A stretch of 64,000 bases of DNA from JBBQXH01 sp963710975 (GTDB taxonomy: Bacteria; Actinomycetota; Thermoleophilia; Gaiellales; Gaiellaceae), in the NCBI GenBank assembly GCA_963710975.1, contig CAVQCG010000003.1:186001-250000 (forward strand). The letters run 5' to 3'. Every line of letters begins with the position of its first letter. Position 1 is the stretch's first letter. The position numbers were made by a program, and so were the translations under genes. Shown here one piece after another: positions 29,652 through 38,974 of the stretch. The notes beneath the pieces were generated by a model. The model worked only from the letters and a program-made list of their open reading frames with translations, did no database searches and was not told the origin of the DNA.

Positions 29652-31680
29652 ATGACTGTCCGCGCCGGCGTCGATACGGGAGGCACGTTCACCGATCTCG
29701 TCGCGTACGACGAAGAGACCGGAGCGTTCCGAATGGCGAAGGCTCTCTCCACGGCTCATGATCCGTCCCGCGCGGTGTTCGACTCGTTCGCGCGCGCCGG
29801 TCTCGAGACGGCCGAGATCGGCTACTTCGTGCACGGTACGACGGTTGCGACCAACGCACTGATCGAGCGTCGTGGGGCTCCGGTCGCGCTCTTCATCACC
29901 GAGGGCTTTCGAGATGTTCTCCACATGCAGCGGACGGTGCGACCTGACCATTTCGATCTCCACTGGGTCAAGCCCAAGCCCCTCGTACCGCGGTCGCGCT
30001 GTGTCGGGATCGGAGAGCGGATGCTGAAGGACGGAACCGTGCTGATTCCTCTCGACGAGGCCGGGGTGCGCGAGCGTGCGGAGGCGCTTCGGGATAGCGG
30101 CGAGGTGGGCGCGATCGCGGTCTCGTACCTCTTCTCGTTCATGAATCCCGAGCACGAGCGGCGGACGGCCGAGATCATCAACGAAGTCTGGCCCGAAGCG
30201 CGCGTCTCGCTCTCCTCCGACGTGTTGCCGCGCTGGCGTGAGTACGAACGGACGTCGACCACGGTCATCGACGCGTACCTGAAGCCCTTCATCCGCGACT
30301 ACATGCGCAACCTCGAACGCGACTGCGAGGCGGGCGGCATCCGCCAGGTGCTCGTCCTTCGCTCGAACGGCGGTGTCATGACATCGGCCCGCGCGAGCGA
30401 GCAGCCGGTGTCTCTCGTGCGTTCCGGGCCTTCGGGCGGCATCATGGCCTGCCAGCAGCTCGGCAAGCTTGTCGGTCTGGGCGACCTGATCGCCGCCGAC
30501 ATGGGCGGAACGAGCTTCGAGGCGTGCCTTCTTCCCGGCGGAGAGCCCACGTTCACGAATCGCGAGGAGCTCGAGTGGGGGATTCCGATCGCGCTGACGA
30601 TGGTGGACGCCCGGTCGATCGGGGCCGGTGGCGGAAGCATCGCCCGTGTCGATGCCGCCGGCATCCTCCGAGTCGGTCCGGACAGCGCGCGCGCCGACCC
30701 GGGGCCCGCGTGCTACCAGCGAGGCGGAACCCAGCCGACAGTGACCGATGCGAACGCCGTCCTCGGGCGGCTCGCTCCGGAGTTCCTCCTCGCCGGGGAC
30801 TTCGAGCTGGACTTCGGCGCGGCAGCCACGGCGGTCGACACGCTCGCCGGACCGCTGGGGCTCGACCGGGTGCGAGTCGCCCAGGGGATCGTCGACGTGG
30901 CGAACAACAACATGGCCCAGGCACTGCGCCTCGTCTCGACGGATCGCGGCTACGACCCTCGCGATGCCACGTTGGTCGCATACGGCGGCGCAGGACCGCT
31001 GCACGCCTGCGAGCTGGCACGGGCGTTGCAGATGGGATCGGTCCTCGTGCCTCGGTATCCGGGCGCGTTCTCGGCTCTCGGCGCCCTCCTCGCCGACGCG
31101 CGTTTCGACTACGCGACGACGTACTGGATGCGCATGCGCCACCTCGATCTGGCTCGGGTCAACGAGATCTTCGAGACGCTCGAGCGTCAAGCCGCCGACG
31201 AGTTCCTCGCAGAAGGCTTCACCGAGCCGCCGCTCGTCCGCCGCGCGATCGATCTGCGGTACGTCGGCCAGAACTGGGAGCTCTCGCTCGAGCTTCCTGC
31301 CAGGTCCCTCTCCGAGCAGGACCTCATCGGCGTCGAGGAGCGGTTTGCCGCCGAGCACGAGCGGTTCTACGGGTATCACCTCCCCGGTGAGGAGCTCGAG
31401 ATCCTGACGTTCAAGCTGGCCGCGCTCGGCACGCGGCACGAGCTCGAGCTCCCACGTCTCGCGGCCGGCGCCGCTGCCAGAGCCGGTCGCCCGCCGAGGC
31501 GTCGTGTTCAGCGGCGACGACGCCGCGGTCGATACGCCTCTCTACCGTCGAGAAGAGCTTCCGGCCGAAGCCAGGATCACCGGTCCCGCCCTCGTCGGAC
31601 AGGTCGACGCGACAACGCTCCTCCCACCCGGGAGCGAGTCACGCGTCGACGAGTACGGCAACCTCCACGTCACCATCTAG
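29652..31680 (+). CDS. Hydantoinase/oxoprolinase family subunit A (HyuA; one frameshift)
   Basis: This large ASKHA-fold subunit (about 675 residues) binds ATP. N-terminal VRAGVDTGGTFTDLV and FVHGTTVATNALIER, then PSGGIMACQQLG, IAADMGGTSFEACL and VDARSIGAGGGSIARVD are family hallmarks shared by N-methylhydantoinase, acetone carboxylase beta and acetophenone carboxylase subunits. An AAGGAGG site (29638-29644) fits ATG 29652 better than ATG 29646. A frame change near 31455-31470 restores the C-terminus PEPVARRGVVFSGDDAAVDTP, ending at TAG 31678-31680. The uncorrected frame would run into HyuB, giving a false fusion. Confidence 0.87.
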
Positions 31681-31694
31681 CCAAGGAGCGACGA

Positions 31695-33498
31695 ATGTCT
31701 CTCGCCGCACCACCAAGTCGCGAGACCGATCAGGCACTCGCAACCGATCCGTTCCTTCTCGAGATCATCCGCAACCATCTGATCACGACCTGTCGCGAGA
31801 TGGGCATCGCGATGATGAGGACGAGCTATTCGCCCATGTTCAACGAGGCGCTCGACTTCACGTGCCTCGTGTTCGACGGCAAGGGGGAGATGGCGGCGCA
31901 GGCGCCGTATCTGCCCGGCGCATGATCGGCTCGACAGTCCACCTCGATTCCGGCCGCGATCGCCGAGATCGGCGCCGGAGAACCTCAACCCTGGCGACGT
32001 CGTCTTCACGAACGACCCGTTCCGCGGCGACTGCCATCTGCCCGAGTTCTGTGTCATCAAGCCGTATTTCGTGGACGGCGAGATCCTCGCCTACTCGGTG
32101 AACATCGCCCACATGACAGACGTCGGCGGGATGGTGCCAGCCGCCTTCGGAGACACGCGCAACACGTGGCAGGAGGGCATCCGCTTCCCGCCTCTCAAGA
32201 TCTACCGCGAGGACGAGGAGGTCGAGGAGATCTTTCGGATCCTGATCTCGAACGTCCGCACGCCGAAGCACTCCTACGGCGACATGAAGGCGATGATCGG
32301 GTCGCTGTACCTCGCCGAGCGGCGGATCGACGAGCTCGTGACCAGGTACGGCACCGACACGTTCAAGCAGGCCTGCGAGGACATCAAGCTGGTATCCGAG
32401 CGGCTCATGCGGGCAGAGATCGCGTCGTGGCCCGACGGTGAGTACGAGGCGGAGGGACTGATCGAGGACGATGGCGTGATCCCCGATCGGCCCTGGAAGA
32501 TCAAGGTGACCGTCGTGATCCAGGGCGACGAGCTGATCGTCGACTTCACGGGATCGGATCCTCAATGTGCGGGCGGCGCGAATCAGACCTTCGGAACGAC
32601 GGCATCCGCCGCGTACAGCGGAGCGCTCCACATGTGCAAGAGCGAGATTCCCTACAACCACGGCTGCTACCGGCCGATCGCGATCGTCACCGAGCCCGGG
32701 ACGTTCGTGAACGCGAACTATCCGGGCTCGACGGTCGGAGGTAACTCGGATACGCATCCAACGACCGTCGACATCATCCTGCGAGCGTTCTCGCAGATCT
32801 CACCCGACTCGAGTGCAGCCGACGGGGGAACCTGCGGATGCATCGGATTCGGTGGCGAGGATCCACGGACGAGCGAGGCATACGCCCACTTGCACCTCGA
32901 GGGAGTCGGATGGGGCGGTCGAGACAGGCACGACGGGAACGACGTGCAGTTCGTCAAGAACGGGAACTGTCCAAACACCCCGGTCGAGGTGGCGGAGACC
33001 CGGTACCCGTGGCTGAACATGGAGTACCAGATCGAGCCGGACGCGGTGGGTCACGGACGACACCGTGGTGGGTTCGGAAGCCGGCGCGTCTTCCGCTTCC
33101 TGACCGATGGCGTCAACATCGCTTCCCACACGAACCGCCACCGCGTCAAGGCGTGGGGTCTCGAGGGCGGGTTGGACGGAACGAACACGGTGATCGCGTT
33201 CCGCCGCAAGGGCGAAACGGAGTGGGTGCGCGCCCGCGAGGCTTTCGACGTGAAGTCGTACGGGAAGTTCTCGGGCATCACTATGAACGCCGGCGACGAG
33301 ATGCTCTTCGTCACGCCGTCCGGCGGTGGTTACGGGAATCCCCTCGAGCGTGACCCCGATCTCGTGCTCGAGGACTGCCAGCTCGAGCTGATCACTGCGG
33401 AGGTTGCCCGGGACGTGTACGGGGTCGTGGTCGATTCCGAAGGCGGCGCCGTCGACATGGACGCCACGGAGACGCTCCGGGCCGGAAAGCGGGCCTGA
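31695..33498 (+). CDS. Hydantoinase/oxoprolinase family subunit B (HyuB; about three indels near 31920-31990)
   Basis: The partner of HyuA, about 600 residues. The start TDPFLLEIIRNHLITTCREMG follows an AAGGAG site. DFTCLVFDGKGEM precedes a disturbed stretch where HIGSTVHL, IPAAIAEIGA and ENLNPGDVVFTNDPFRGDCHLPEF occur in three different frames, so about three single-base errors are likely. From 32071 the frame is open to 33498 with VDFTGSDPQCAGGANQTFG, NCPNTPVEVAETRYP and FVTPSGGGYGNPLERDP. With HyuA it would form an ATP-dependent hydrolase or carboxylase; the substrate is unknown. Confidence 0.87.
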
Positions 33499-33499
33499 G

Positions 33500-33697
33500 G
33501 TGCCTGTCTACCGTGAAGTCAACGAGATGCCCAAGTGCGCTTCGTGCGGCAAGCTCCTCCCGGTCGATGGAATCCGCGCGGAACGGCTGGGACGGCCGAT
33601 TCAGTTCTGCGGCGAGCAGTGCGTCCGGATCTTCGACACATACAAGCTGCCGAAATACGGAGATCGGGCGCTCGCCGGGATCCCGGAGACCGCGTGA
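33500..33697 (+). CDS. 65-residue zinc-finger-like protein following HyuB
   Basis: A very small protein with a likely zinc site of two Cys pairs: CASCGKLLP (CxxC) and FCGEQCVRIFDTYK (CxxxC). GTG 33500 begins immediately after the HyuB stop, and the stop overlaps the GntR gene by GTGA, so it is embedded in the operon. The spacing resembles TRASH/YHS-like metal sites. In acetone and acetophenone carboxylases the HyuA/HyuB-like subunits work with a small zinc-containing third subunit, so this could be an analogous subunit. That is an inference from context, not from recognised homology. Confidence 0.65.
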   Translation: MPVYREVNEMPKCASCGKLLPVDGIRAERLGRPIQFCGEQCVRIFDTYKLPKYGDRALAGIPETA

Positions 33698-34380
33698 CAG
33701 TTGGCACAGCCTCGTCCGGGCTCGGGGTGGTCGAGCGCGTCTCGACGACCGGCCAGATAGTCCGACTGCTCAGGGATGCCATCGTTGCCGGAACCATTCC
33801 GCAGGGCGAGCAGCTGCGCGAGGCGTGGCTCTCCGAAGAGTTCCACGTGAGCCGCAGCTCCTTGCGCGAGGCGCTTCGCCAGCTCGTCCAGGAGGGCCTG
33901 GTCGAGCATCAGGTTCACCGGGGGATCTTCGTTCGCACGATCACCGCGGACGACGCGATCGACGTCTATCGCGCACGGGAAGCCGTCGAACTGGCTGCGC
34001 TCGGTCTCGCCCTCGAGCGGGACGACGACCTGGATCTGACCGCACTCGAGCTCTGCATCGCGGAGATGAACGAGACCGCAGCAAGAGACGGGAGCTCGTT
34101 CCGGGAGGTCGTCGAGCCGGACGTCTCGTTCCACGAAGGGCTCGTACGGCTGAGCGGGAGTCCCCGGCTCGTCCGCATGTACTCGACCCTTGCCGCCGAG
34201 ACGCGGATGATCCTCTACGTCTACCCGCCGTACCCGTTGCGCGCCAACGTCGAGGATCACGGCGAGATTCTCGACGCTCTGAGGGCGAGGTCGTCCACGT
34301 CGGAAGTGCTGCTGCGTGGGCATCTCCGCTATTCGGCACGGCTTGCAGCGGAGGCGCTCGCTCTGGGAAGCGTGCCGTGA
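33694..34380 (+). CDS. GntR family transcriptional regulator (FadR/FCD type)
   Basis: The product has 228 residues. A winged helix-turn-helix at about 20-75 (EQLREAWLSEEFHVSRSSLREALRQL) is followed by an all-helical FCD ligand domain with metal-site residues Asp and His in EVVEPDVSFHEGLVRLSG and HLRYSARLAAEA. Such regulators usually repress catabolic genes and respond to an organic acid. It lies inside the operon, which suggests autoregulation. GTG 33694 overlaps the upstream stop. Confidence 0.88.
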   Translation: MTVGTASSGLGVVERVSTTGQIVRLLRDAIVAGTIPQGEQLREAWLSEEFHVSRSSLREALRQLVQEGLVEHQVHRGIFVRTITADDAIDVYRAREAVELAALGLALERDDDLDLTALELCIAEMNETAARDGSSFREVVEPDVSFHEGLVRLSGSPRLVRMYSTLAAETRMILYVYPPYPLRANVEDHGEILDALRARSSTSEVLLRGHLRYSARLAAEALALGSVP

Positions 34381-35306
34381 CTGCGGCATCGCCGCCGCGG
34401 GTTCTTATCGTCAACTCTCCGGATGGCTCCGAGGTCGAGCGAGATCTCCTCGAGGGGTACCGGGTCGAGCTCGCGGATCCACAGGCGCTTCCCGAGCGCG
34501 CACCGGATGTTGTCGGTCTCCTGATCGACGAGTTCCCGGTCGACGCAGCGGTGATGGATCGGTTCCCCGCGCTGAGGTGCATCTCGATCTACGGGGTGGG
34601 CGTCGACTGGGTCGATCACGACGAAGCGGCGCGGCGCAGGATCGCGGTACGGAACGTTCCCGACGAGACGACCGAGGAGGTCGCGACGCACGCGGTGGCG
34701 CTGCTGCTCGCGCTCGTTCGTCGACTCCCCGGTCAACAGCGCGAGACGGCCGCCGGAGGGTGGTCGTCGGAGGCGGCTGGGCCGCTTCGGCGACTGAGCA
34801 CGATGACCGTGGGCGTTCTCGGTCTCGGGCGTATCGGACGGGCATTCGCCCAGCGAATCGCGGCGTTCGGCTGCACCGTCGCCGGCTGGGATCCATTCGT
34901 CGACAAAGCCGTCTTCGACGATGCCGGAGTGATCCGGCGAGACGACCTCGACGATCTGCTCTCGGTGTCCGATGCAGTCTCGATCCACCTACCGCTGAAC
35001 GACGAAACCGAGGATCTCATCAATGCGGCGCGGCTGGGTGTCATGAAACCGGGTGCCCTTCTCGTGAATGCGGCACGCGGTCGCATTGTCGACACGCTCG
35101 CGCTTGCCCAGGCTCTCCGGGAAGGTCGGCTCGGTGGCGCCGCACTCGACGTCCTGCGGGCCGAGCCTCCGGGGCCCGACGAGCTCGCAGTCCTCGCTTC
35201 TGGGCCGAACGTCATCGTGACCCCTCACGTCGCGTACGCGTCTGAGGAGGGGATTCGGGCCGTCCGCGAGCGCGTTTGTCGGAACTTCCTCGAGGAGGTG
35301 CGGTAG
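34377..35306 (+). CDS. D-isomer-specific 2-hydroxyacid dehydrogenase
   Basis: The product has 309 residues. The NAD site is VGVLGLGRIGRAFAQRIAAFG. The active-site residues are Arg in LVNAARGRIVDT, Glu in LRAEPPGPDEL and His in VIVTPHVAYASEEG. The N-terminal catalytic part includes CISIYGVGVDWVDH. It would reduce or oxidise a 2-keto/2-hydroxy acid. GTG 34377 overlaps the GntR stop (GTGA), consistent with a shared pathway. Confidence 0.9.
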   Translation: MTAASPPRVLIVNSPDGSEVERDLLEGYRVELADPQALPERAPDVVGLLIDEFPVDAAVMDRFPALRCISIYGVGVDWVDHDEAARRRIAVRNVPDETTEEVATHAVALLLALVRRLPGQQRETAAGGWSSEAAGPLRRLSTMTVGVLGLGRIGRAFAQRIAAFGCTVAGWDPFVDKAVFDDAGVIRRDDLDDLLSVSDAVSIHLPLNDETEDLINAARLGVMKPGALLVNAARGRIVDTLALAQALREGRLGGAALDVLRAEPPGPDELAVLASGPNVIVTPHVAYASEEGIRAVRERVCRNFLEEVR

Positions 35307-35308
35307 AC

Positions 35309-36064
35309 GTGTCGCGCCTGGCGGGGAAGACCACGATCGTCACCGGCGCCACGGAAGGTATCGGCGCGGCGGTCGCACGGCTGTTCGTCGCCGAGGGCGC
35401 CTCGGTCATCCTCGTGGCGCGCCGGGAGGGCCCCGGGCGGGGAATGCTCGACGAGCTCGGTGAGCGGGCGATCTTCGTGGCGGGCGACGTCGCCGATCCC
35501 GCGACGGCTCCCGCCGCTGTCGCCGCCGCAGAGGCGCTTGGCGGCCCGGATGTCCTCGTGAACAACGCAGGCCTCGACCTCTCCGGGATCGATCTCCTCG
35601 CGACCGGTCTCGACGCGACCCGAGAGGTGTTCGACGTGAACGTCATCGGGGCACTCCTCATGCTCCAGGAGGCTGCCCGTTCGATGCAGCGACGCGGTGG
35701 GGGCTCGATCGTGAACGTGACGTCACGAACCGGGATCGTGGGGCTACCCGGCTCGGTCGTCTACGGAGCGACGAAGGGTGCCCTCCAGAGTCTGACGCGG
35801 GGAGCCGCGGTCGAGCTCGCGCCGCTCGGGATCCGGGTCAACAACGTCGCTCCGGGCCTGACGGAGACACCGCTGATCCGGCGGTGGATCGAGGATCAGG
35901 ACGACCCCCGCGCGTTCAGGGAGCGGGTCACGGGAACGATCCCGCAAGGCCGCTTCGCCGATCCTGCCGAGGTCGCGATGGCGATCCTCTACCTTGCGTC
36001 CGACGAGTCGGCGTCCGTCACAGGGGCAACGATCTCCGTGGACGGGGGCTACACTGCGGCCTAG
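35309..36064 (+). CDS. Short-chain dehydrogenase/reductase (SDR), last enzyme of the catabolic operon
   Basis: The product has 251 residues. TIVTGATEGIGAAVARLF is the cofactor site; ILVARREG with Arg suggests NADP preference. It also has NNAGLDL, Ser in NVTSRTGIVG, Tyr-Lys in VYGATKGALQSL, and VTGATISVDGGYTAA at the end. GTG 35309 follows GAGGAGG. It probably oxidises a secondary alcohol in the same pathway as the hydroxyacid dehydrogenase. Confidence 0.9.
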   Translation: MSRLAGKTTIVTGATEGIGAAVARLFVAEGASVILVARREGPGRGMLDELGERAIFVAGDVADPATAPAAVAAAEALGGPDVLVNNAGLDLSGIDLLATGLDATREVFDVNVIGALLMLQEAARSMQRRGGGSIVNVTSRTGIVGLPGSVVYGATKGALQSLTRGAAVELAPLGIRVNNVAPGLTETPLIRRWIEDQDDPRAFRERVTGTIPQGRFADPAEVAMAILYLASDESASVTGATISVDGGYTAA

Positions 36065-36214
36065 ATGACCATTCTCGTCGTCATCGTCGTGGTCATCGTC
36101 GTCGGGATCCTGCTGACGAACACGAGGCGCTGGCGCGGGTTGGCGCGCGGCGCAAAACGGGCTGCGAGCGACTTCGAGGACGAGATCCAGAAGCCCGACG
36201 ACAAGAACCGCTAA
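36065..36214 (+). CDS. 49-residue single-TM protein
   Basis: This short ORF begins directly after the SDR stop (36064). One strongly hydrophobic N-terminal helix (TILVVIVVVIVVGILLTN) is followed by an Arg-rich amphipathic stretch RRWRGLARGAKRA and an acidic tail DFEDEIQKPDD. The plan resembles TatA-like proteins, but the conserved FG hinge is not seen. It converges with and overlaps the CobW gene by 4 nt (stop codons). Confidence 0.5.
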   Translation: MTILVVIVVVIVVGILLTNTRRWRGLARGAKRAASDFEDEIQKPDDKNR

Positions 36215-37172
36215 GCCGCAGCACGGTTGAAGGCAAGGAGCGAGGCCTCGACGGCCTTGCGCTCGATCCCGCGGCCGATGAAGACGATACGGGATCGGTG
36301 GTCGTCGTCCGGCCATGCGTCGAGGTGGACGGGTGGATGGACGACGTGCTGGACGCCGTTGAGGACGAGCGGGCCGGGGCCGCCGACATTCAGGAAGTCC
36401 CTTCACCCGGAGAGATCCTCGCCGCGCGCCTGGAGCAGCATCGTCAGCCAGATCCCGAACGCCGTCCAGTCGAGCTCTTCGCGGAAGGCGAGCGTGAAGG
36501 CGCGAACGTCGTGCGGGGAGTCTGAGTCCTCCCGGACGTCGGGTGGGACGCGCACGTGAGTGGCCCGGCGGAGAAGCCTGCGGGGATCCACGTCGCCGAA
36601 CGACACCTCGAGGACGGTGGCCGCAGGGTTCAATTCGTCGTAGCCGTGTCTCGAGCACCGCGACTGCACCGGCTTCGACCAGGTCCGACTTCGTCAGGAC
36701 GAGAAGGTCGGCTGCCGCGGCCTGCTTCAGCGACTCCCGCTGGCGTCCGAGCTGGCGGAGCCCGTTCACGGCGTCGACCGTCGTGACCACGGTCCCGGGC
36801 TCGAAGTGGTGCTGAACGACCGGTTCCGACATGAGCGTGGCGAGGATCGGCGCCGGATCGGCCAGGCCGGTCGTCTCGACAACGACCCGCCGGAAGCGAG
36901 GAATCTCCCCTCGCGTCCGGCGTCCGAGCAGGTCGAGCAGCTCATCCGTGAGATCGCCCCGCAGGGTGCAGCAGACGCAGCCGCTCGCGAGGAGAACCGT
37001 GCGCTCGTCCACGCGCCTGAGCAGGTGGTGGTCGATTCCGATCTCGCCGATCTCGTTCACGATCACCGCCGTCTCGCCGAGTCGCGGGCTCGCGAGCATT
37101 CGTGCCAGAGAGGGTGGTCTTGCCGCTTCCGAGAAAGCCGGTCAAGATCGAGACGGGGATCCGGTCAGCCAC
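36211..37172 (-). pseudogene. CobW/COG0523-type GTPase, broken by about four or five indels
   Basis: CobW-like GTPases deliver metals such as zinc or cobalt to target proteins. The pieces are VADRIPVSILTGFLGSGKTTL (Walker A) from GTG 37172, then another frame with ETAVIVNEIGEIGIDHHLL, the metal-site CVCC in LASGCVCCTLRGDL, VVETTGLADPAPIL and LLVLTKSDLVE. A third frame (from about 36669) has NPAATVLEVSFGDVDPRRLL and WLTMLLQARGEDL. A fourth has LNVGGPGPLVLNGVQHVVH through to IERKAVEASLLAFNRAAA and TAG 36211. Every domain including the C-terminal one is present, so sequence error is likely. It overlaps the small upstream gene by 8 nt. Confidence 0.75.
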
Positions 37173-37449
37173 GAGCTGCGAGAGCCGCAACGAGGGCCGG
37201 CTCGAGCGGGTCGAGCGGCCTGCCGGCGAGGTCTTCGGCCGCCGTCCAGAGTGATCCGATGTCCGCCACGACACAAGTGCCGCCCTTCCGGTCACGGAGC
37301 ACGTAGACGCTGCCGCTCCAGTCGTCGAGCTGCAGCCCGAAATGGTCGAGGATGCGGTTCAGCAGCTGGACGCGAAACACACGGGCGCGCCGCGTTTCGC
37401 CGGATTCGGCCCAGTGGCTCGTCTGGAGGAGACCGCAGAGCGCGCACAC
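37165..37449 (-). CDS. 94-residue protein of unknown function, coupled to CobW
   Basis: I do not recognise this family. It begins with a CALCG motif (GTG 37449), contains WAESGETRRARVFRVQLLNRIL and a small beta region GSVYVLRDRKGGTCVVADIGSLW, and ends in an Ala-rich helix. The two Cys near the start, with the Cys in GGTCVV, could bind metal. It overlaps the CobW start by 8 nt, so a metal-handling role is possible. Confidence 0.6.
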   Translation of the reverse strand: MCALCGLLQTSHWAESGETRRARVFRVQLLNRILDHFGLQLDDWSGSVYVLRDRKGGTCVVADIGSLWTAAEDLAGRPLDPLEPALVAALAARG

Positions 37450-37513
37450 GGTTGCGTTCTAGCACGCCGACGGTCTACGGTCGTTTCTCCGCGAGCCAAG
37501 GAGGCTGACGAGG

Positions 37514-38415
37514 ATGGCGAAGGAGATCTTCTGTCGCGTACGGCATCGACGTCGATGCCGTGGCCGGCTGGCTGGGTTCCTACGGCGGTGAGAACTCGCC
37601 GGACGACATCTCACGCGGCCTGTTCGCAGGCGAGGTGGGAACGCCGCGCCTGCTTCGGCTGTTCGAGAAATACGGCCTGAAGACGACGTGGTTCATTCCG
37701 GGTCACTCGATCGAGACGTTCCCGAAGCAGACTCGGATGGTCGTCGACGCCGGGCACGAGATCGGCATTCACGGCTACTCGCACGAGAACCCGATCGCGA
37801 TGACCCGCGAGCAGGAGACCGCCGTGCTCGACAAGTGCATCGGCCTCGATCACGAAGGTCTCGGGCCGCAGGCCGACCGGCTACGTCGCGCCGTGGTGGG
37901 AGTTCTCCCAGGTCACGAACGAGCTCCTCCTCGAGCGTGGGATCAAGTACGACCACTCGCTCATGCACAACGACTTCCATCCGTACTACGTCCGCGTCGG
38001 CGACAGCTGGACGAAGATCGACTACTCGAAGTCCGCTCAGGCGTGGATGAAGCCGCTGCGCCGGGGCAAGGAGACGAAGCTGATCGAGATCCCGGCGAGC
38101 TGGTACCTCGACGACCTCCCGCCGATGATGTTCATCAAGGGCTCACCGAACAGCCACGGCTTCGTCAACCCGCGGCAGCTCGAGCAGATCTGGATCGACC
38201 AGTTCGACTGGGTGTATCGCGAGTACGACTACGCCGTCGTGACGTTCACCGTTCACCCCGATGTGAGCGGCCGGCCGCAGGTGCTCCTGATGCACGAGCG
38301 GATCATCGAGCACGTCAGCCGCCACGCCGGGGTGCGCTGGGCGACGTTCGACGAGATCGCCAACGACTTCGCGAAGCGCTTCCCGTTCGGAAAGCGGGCG
38401 CGGCCGGCGAGCTAG
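37514..38415 (+). CDS. Polysaccharide deacetylase family protein (two frameshifts)
   Basis: A NodB-like deacetylase of about 300 residues. YGIDVDAVAGWLG is the start block with the conserved Asp. KTTWFIPGHSIETFP and GHEIGIHGYSHENP (metal His pair) follow. After a frame change near 37845 come ITKVSGRRPTGYVAPWWEFS, HSLMHNDFHPYYVR and FTVHPDVSGRP. A first change lies within about 20 nt of the start, between MAKEI and VAYGIDVD. ATG 37514 follows AAGGAGG. The family includes enzymes acting on N-acyl groups of sugars or allantoin-like amides. No signal peptide is seen, favouring a cytoplasmic amidase-like role. Confidence 0.83.
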
Positions 38416-38801
38416 ACCGCGCCGTCGATCGCGTGGAGCTCCCACGCGGGGCCGAGCCGGATCAAGTGACCGTCGGGATCCGTCAGGTCGTAGACGTTCG
38501 TGCCGAAGCGCGTTCGGGTGATCCGCCCACCGGAGATGCCACGCCGCCGAAGCTCCTCGACCTCGCGCTCGAGATCCTCAGCCGCGAGCTCGAGCCTGAC
38601 GCTTCCGCCCGCCTCGCGGCCACGGTCGGGATCCCAGGTTAGAACGAGGTAGGCCCGGTGCTCGAGCACGAAGAACGCGCTGTGGGCGTTGGCGCCCTCG
38701 TCGTACGCTGCCTGCGGCCCGTAGCCGAGCAGCCGTGTGTAGAAGTCGATCCCGTAGTCGAGGTCTGTGACGTACAGATGGATGGCGGTGACGTAACCCA
38801 C
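38412..38801 (-). CDS. VOC family protein
   Basis: The product has 129 residues, one glyoxalase-fold domain. YVTAIHLYVTDLDYGIDFYTRLLGYG carries the first metal His, HRAYLVLTW the middle strand, and NVYDLTDPDGHLIRLG the end. It overlaps the deacetylase stop at the palindromic CTAG. Function unknown; possibly a dioxygenase- or lyase-like enzyme. Confidence 0.85.
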   Translation of the reverse strand: MGYVTAIHLYVTDLDYGIDFYTRLLGYGPQAAYDEGANAHSAFFVLEHRAYLVLTWDPDRGREAGGSVRLELAAEDLEREVEELRRRGISGGRITRTRFGTNVYDLTDPDGHLIRLGPAWELHAIDGAV

Positions 38802-38824
38802 GACCCTCCGTGGAGTGGAAGACG

Positions 38825-38929
38825 CTAGGCGCGGCTGGAAGCGGCGGCGGCCTTCTTCTTGTCCCGCGCCTTCTTCTTGCGCTGGCGGTCGTTCTTCCAG
38901 CGCTTGATCGGTCTGGACCCGCGTCCCAT
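38825..38929 (-). CDS. 34-residue highly basic protein
   Basis: Translated from ATG 38929 to TAG 38825. It opens MGRGSRPIKRWKNDRQRKKK and continues with an Ala/Lys-rich tail. Nearly half the residues are Lys or Arg, giving the look of a ribosome-associated or nucleic-acid-binding microprotein. It lies alone between two divergent genes. I suspect it is a conserved actinobacterial small protein but cannot prove it here. Confidence 0.5.
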   Translation of the reverse strand: MGRGSRPIKRWKNDRQRKKKARDKKKAAAASSRA

Positions 38930-38962
38930 GGGACGTGACTCTAGCGGATCAGGATGGTCTTA

Positions 38963-38968
38963 TACATT
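38963..38968 (+). promoter_or_regulatory. -10 element of a leaderless promoter for the M20 gene
   Basis: TACATT (within TATACATT) ends 6 nt before GTG 38975 and decides that start over the in-frame ATG 38954, which lies upstream of the box. Confidence 0.45.
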
Positions 38969-38974
38969 GCGTCC

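Noticed and set aside
29646..31925. HyuA-HyuB natural fusion
   Set aside because: The uncorrected frame skips the true HyuA C-terminus, which is found in another frame with its own stop at 31680, followed by a ribosome site and HyuB start.
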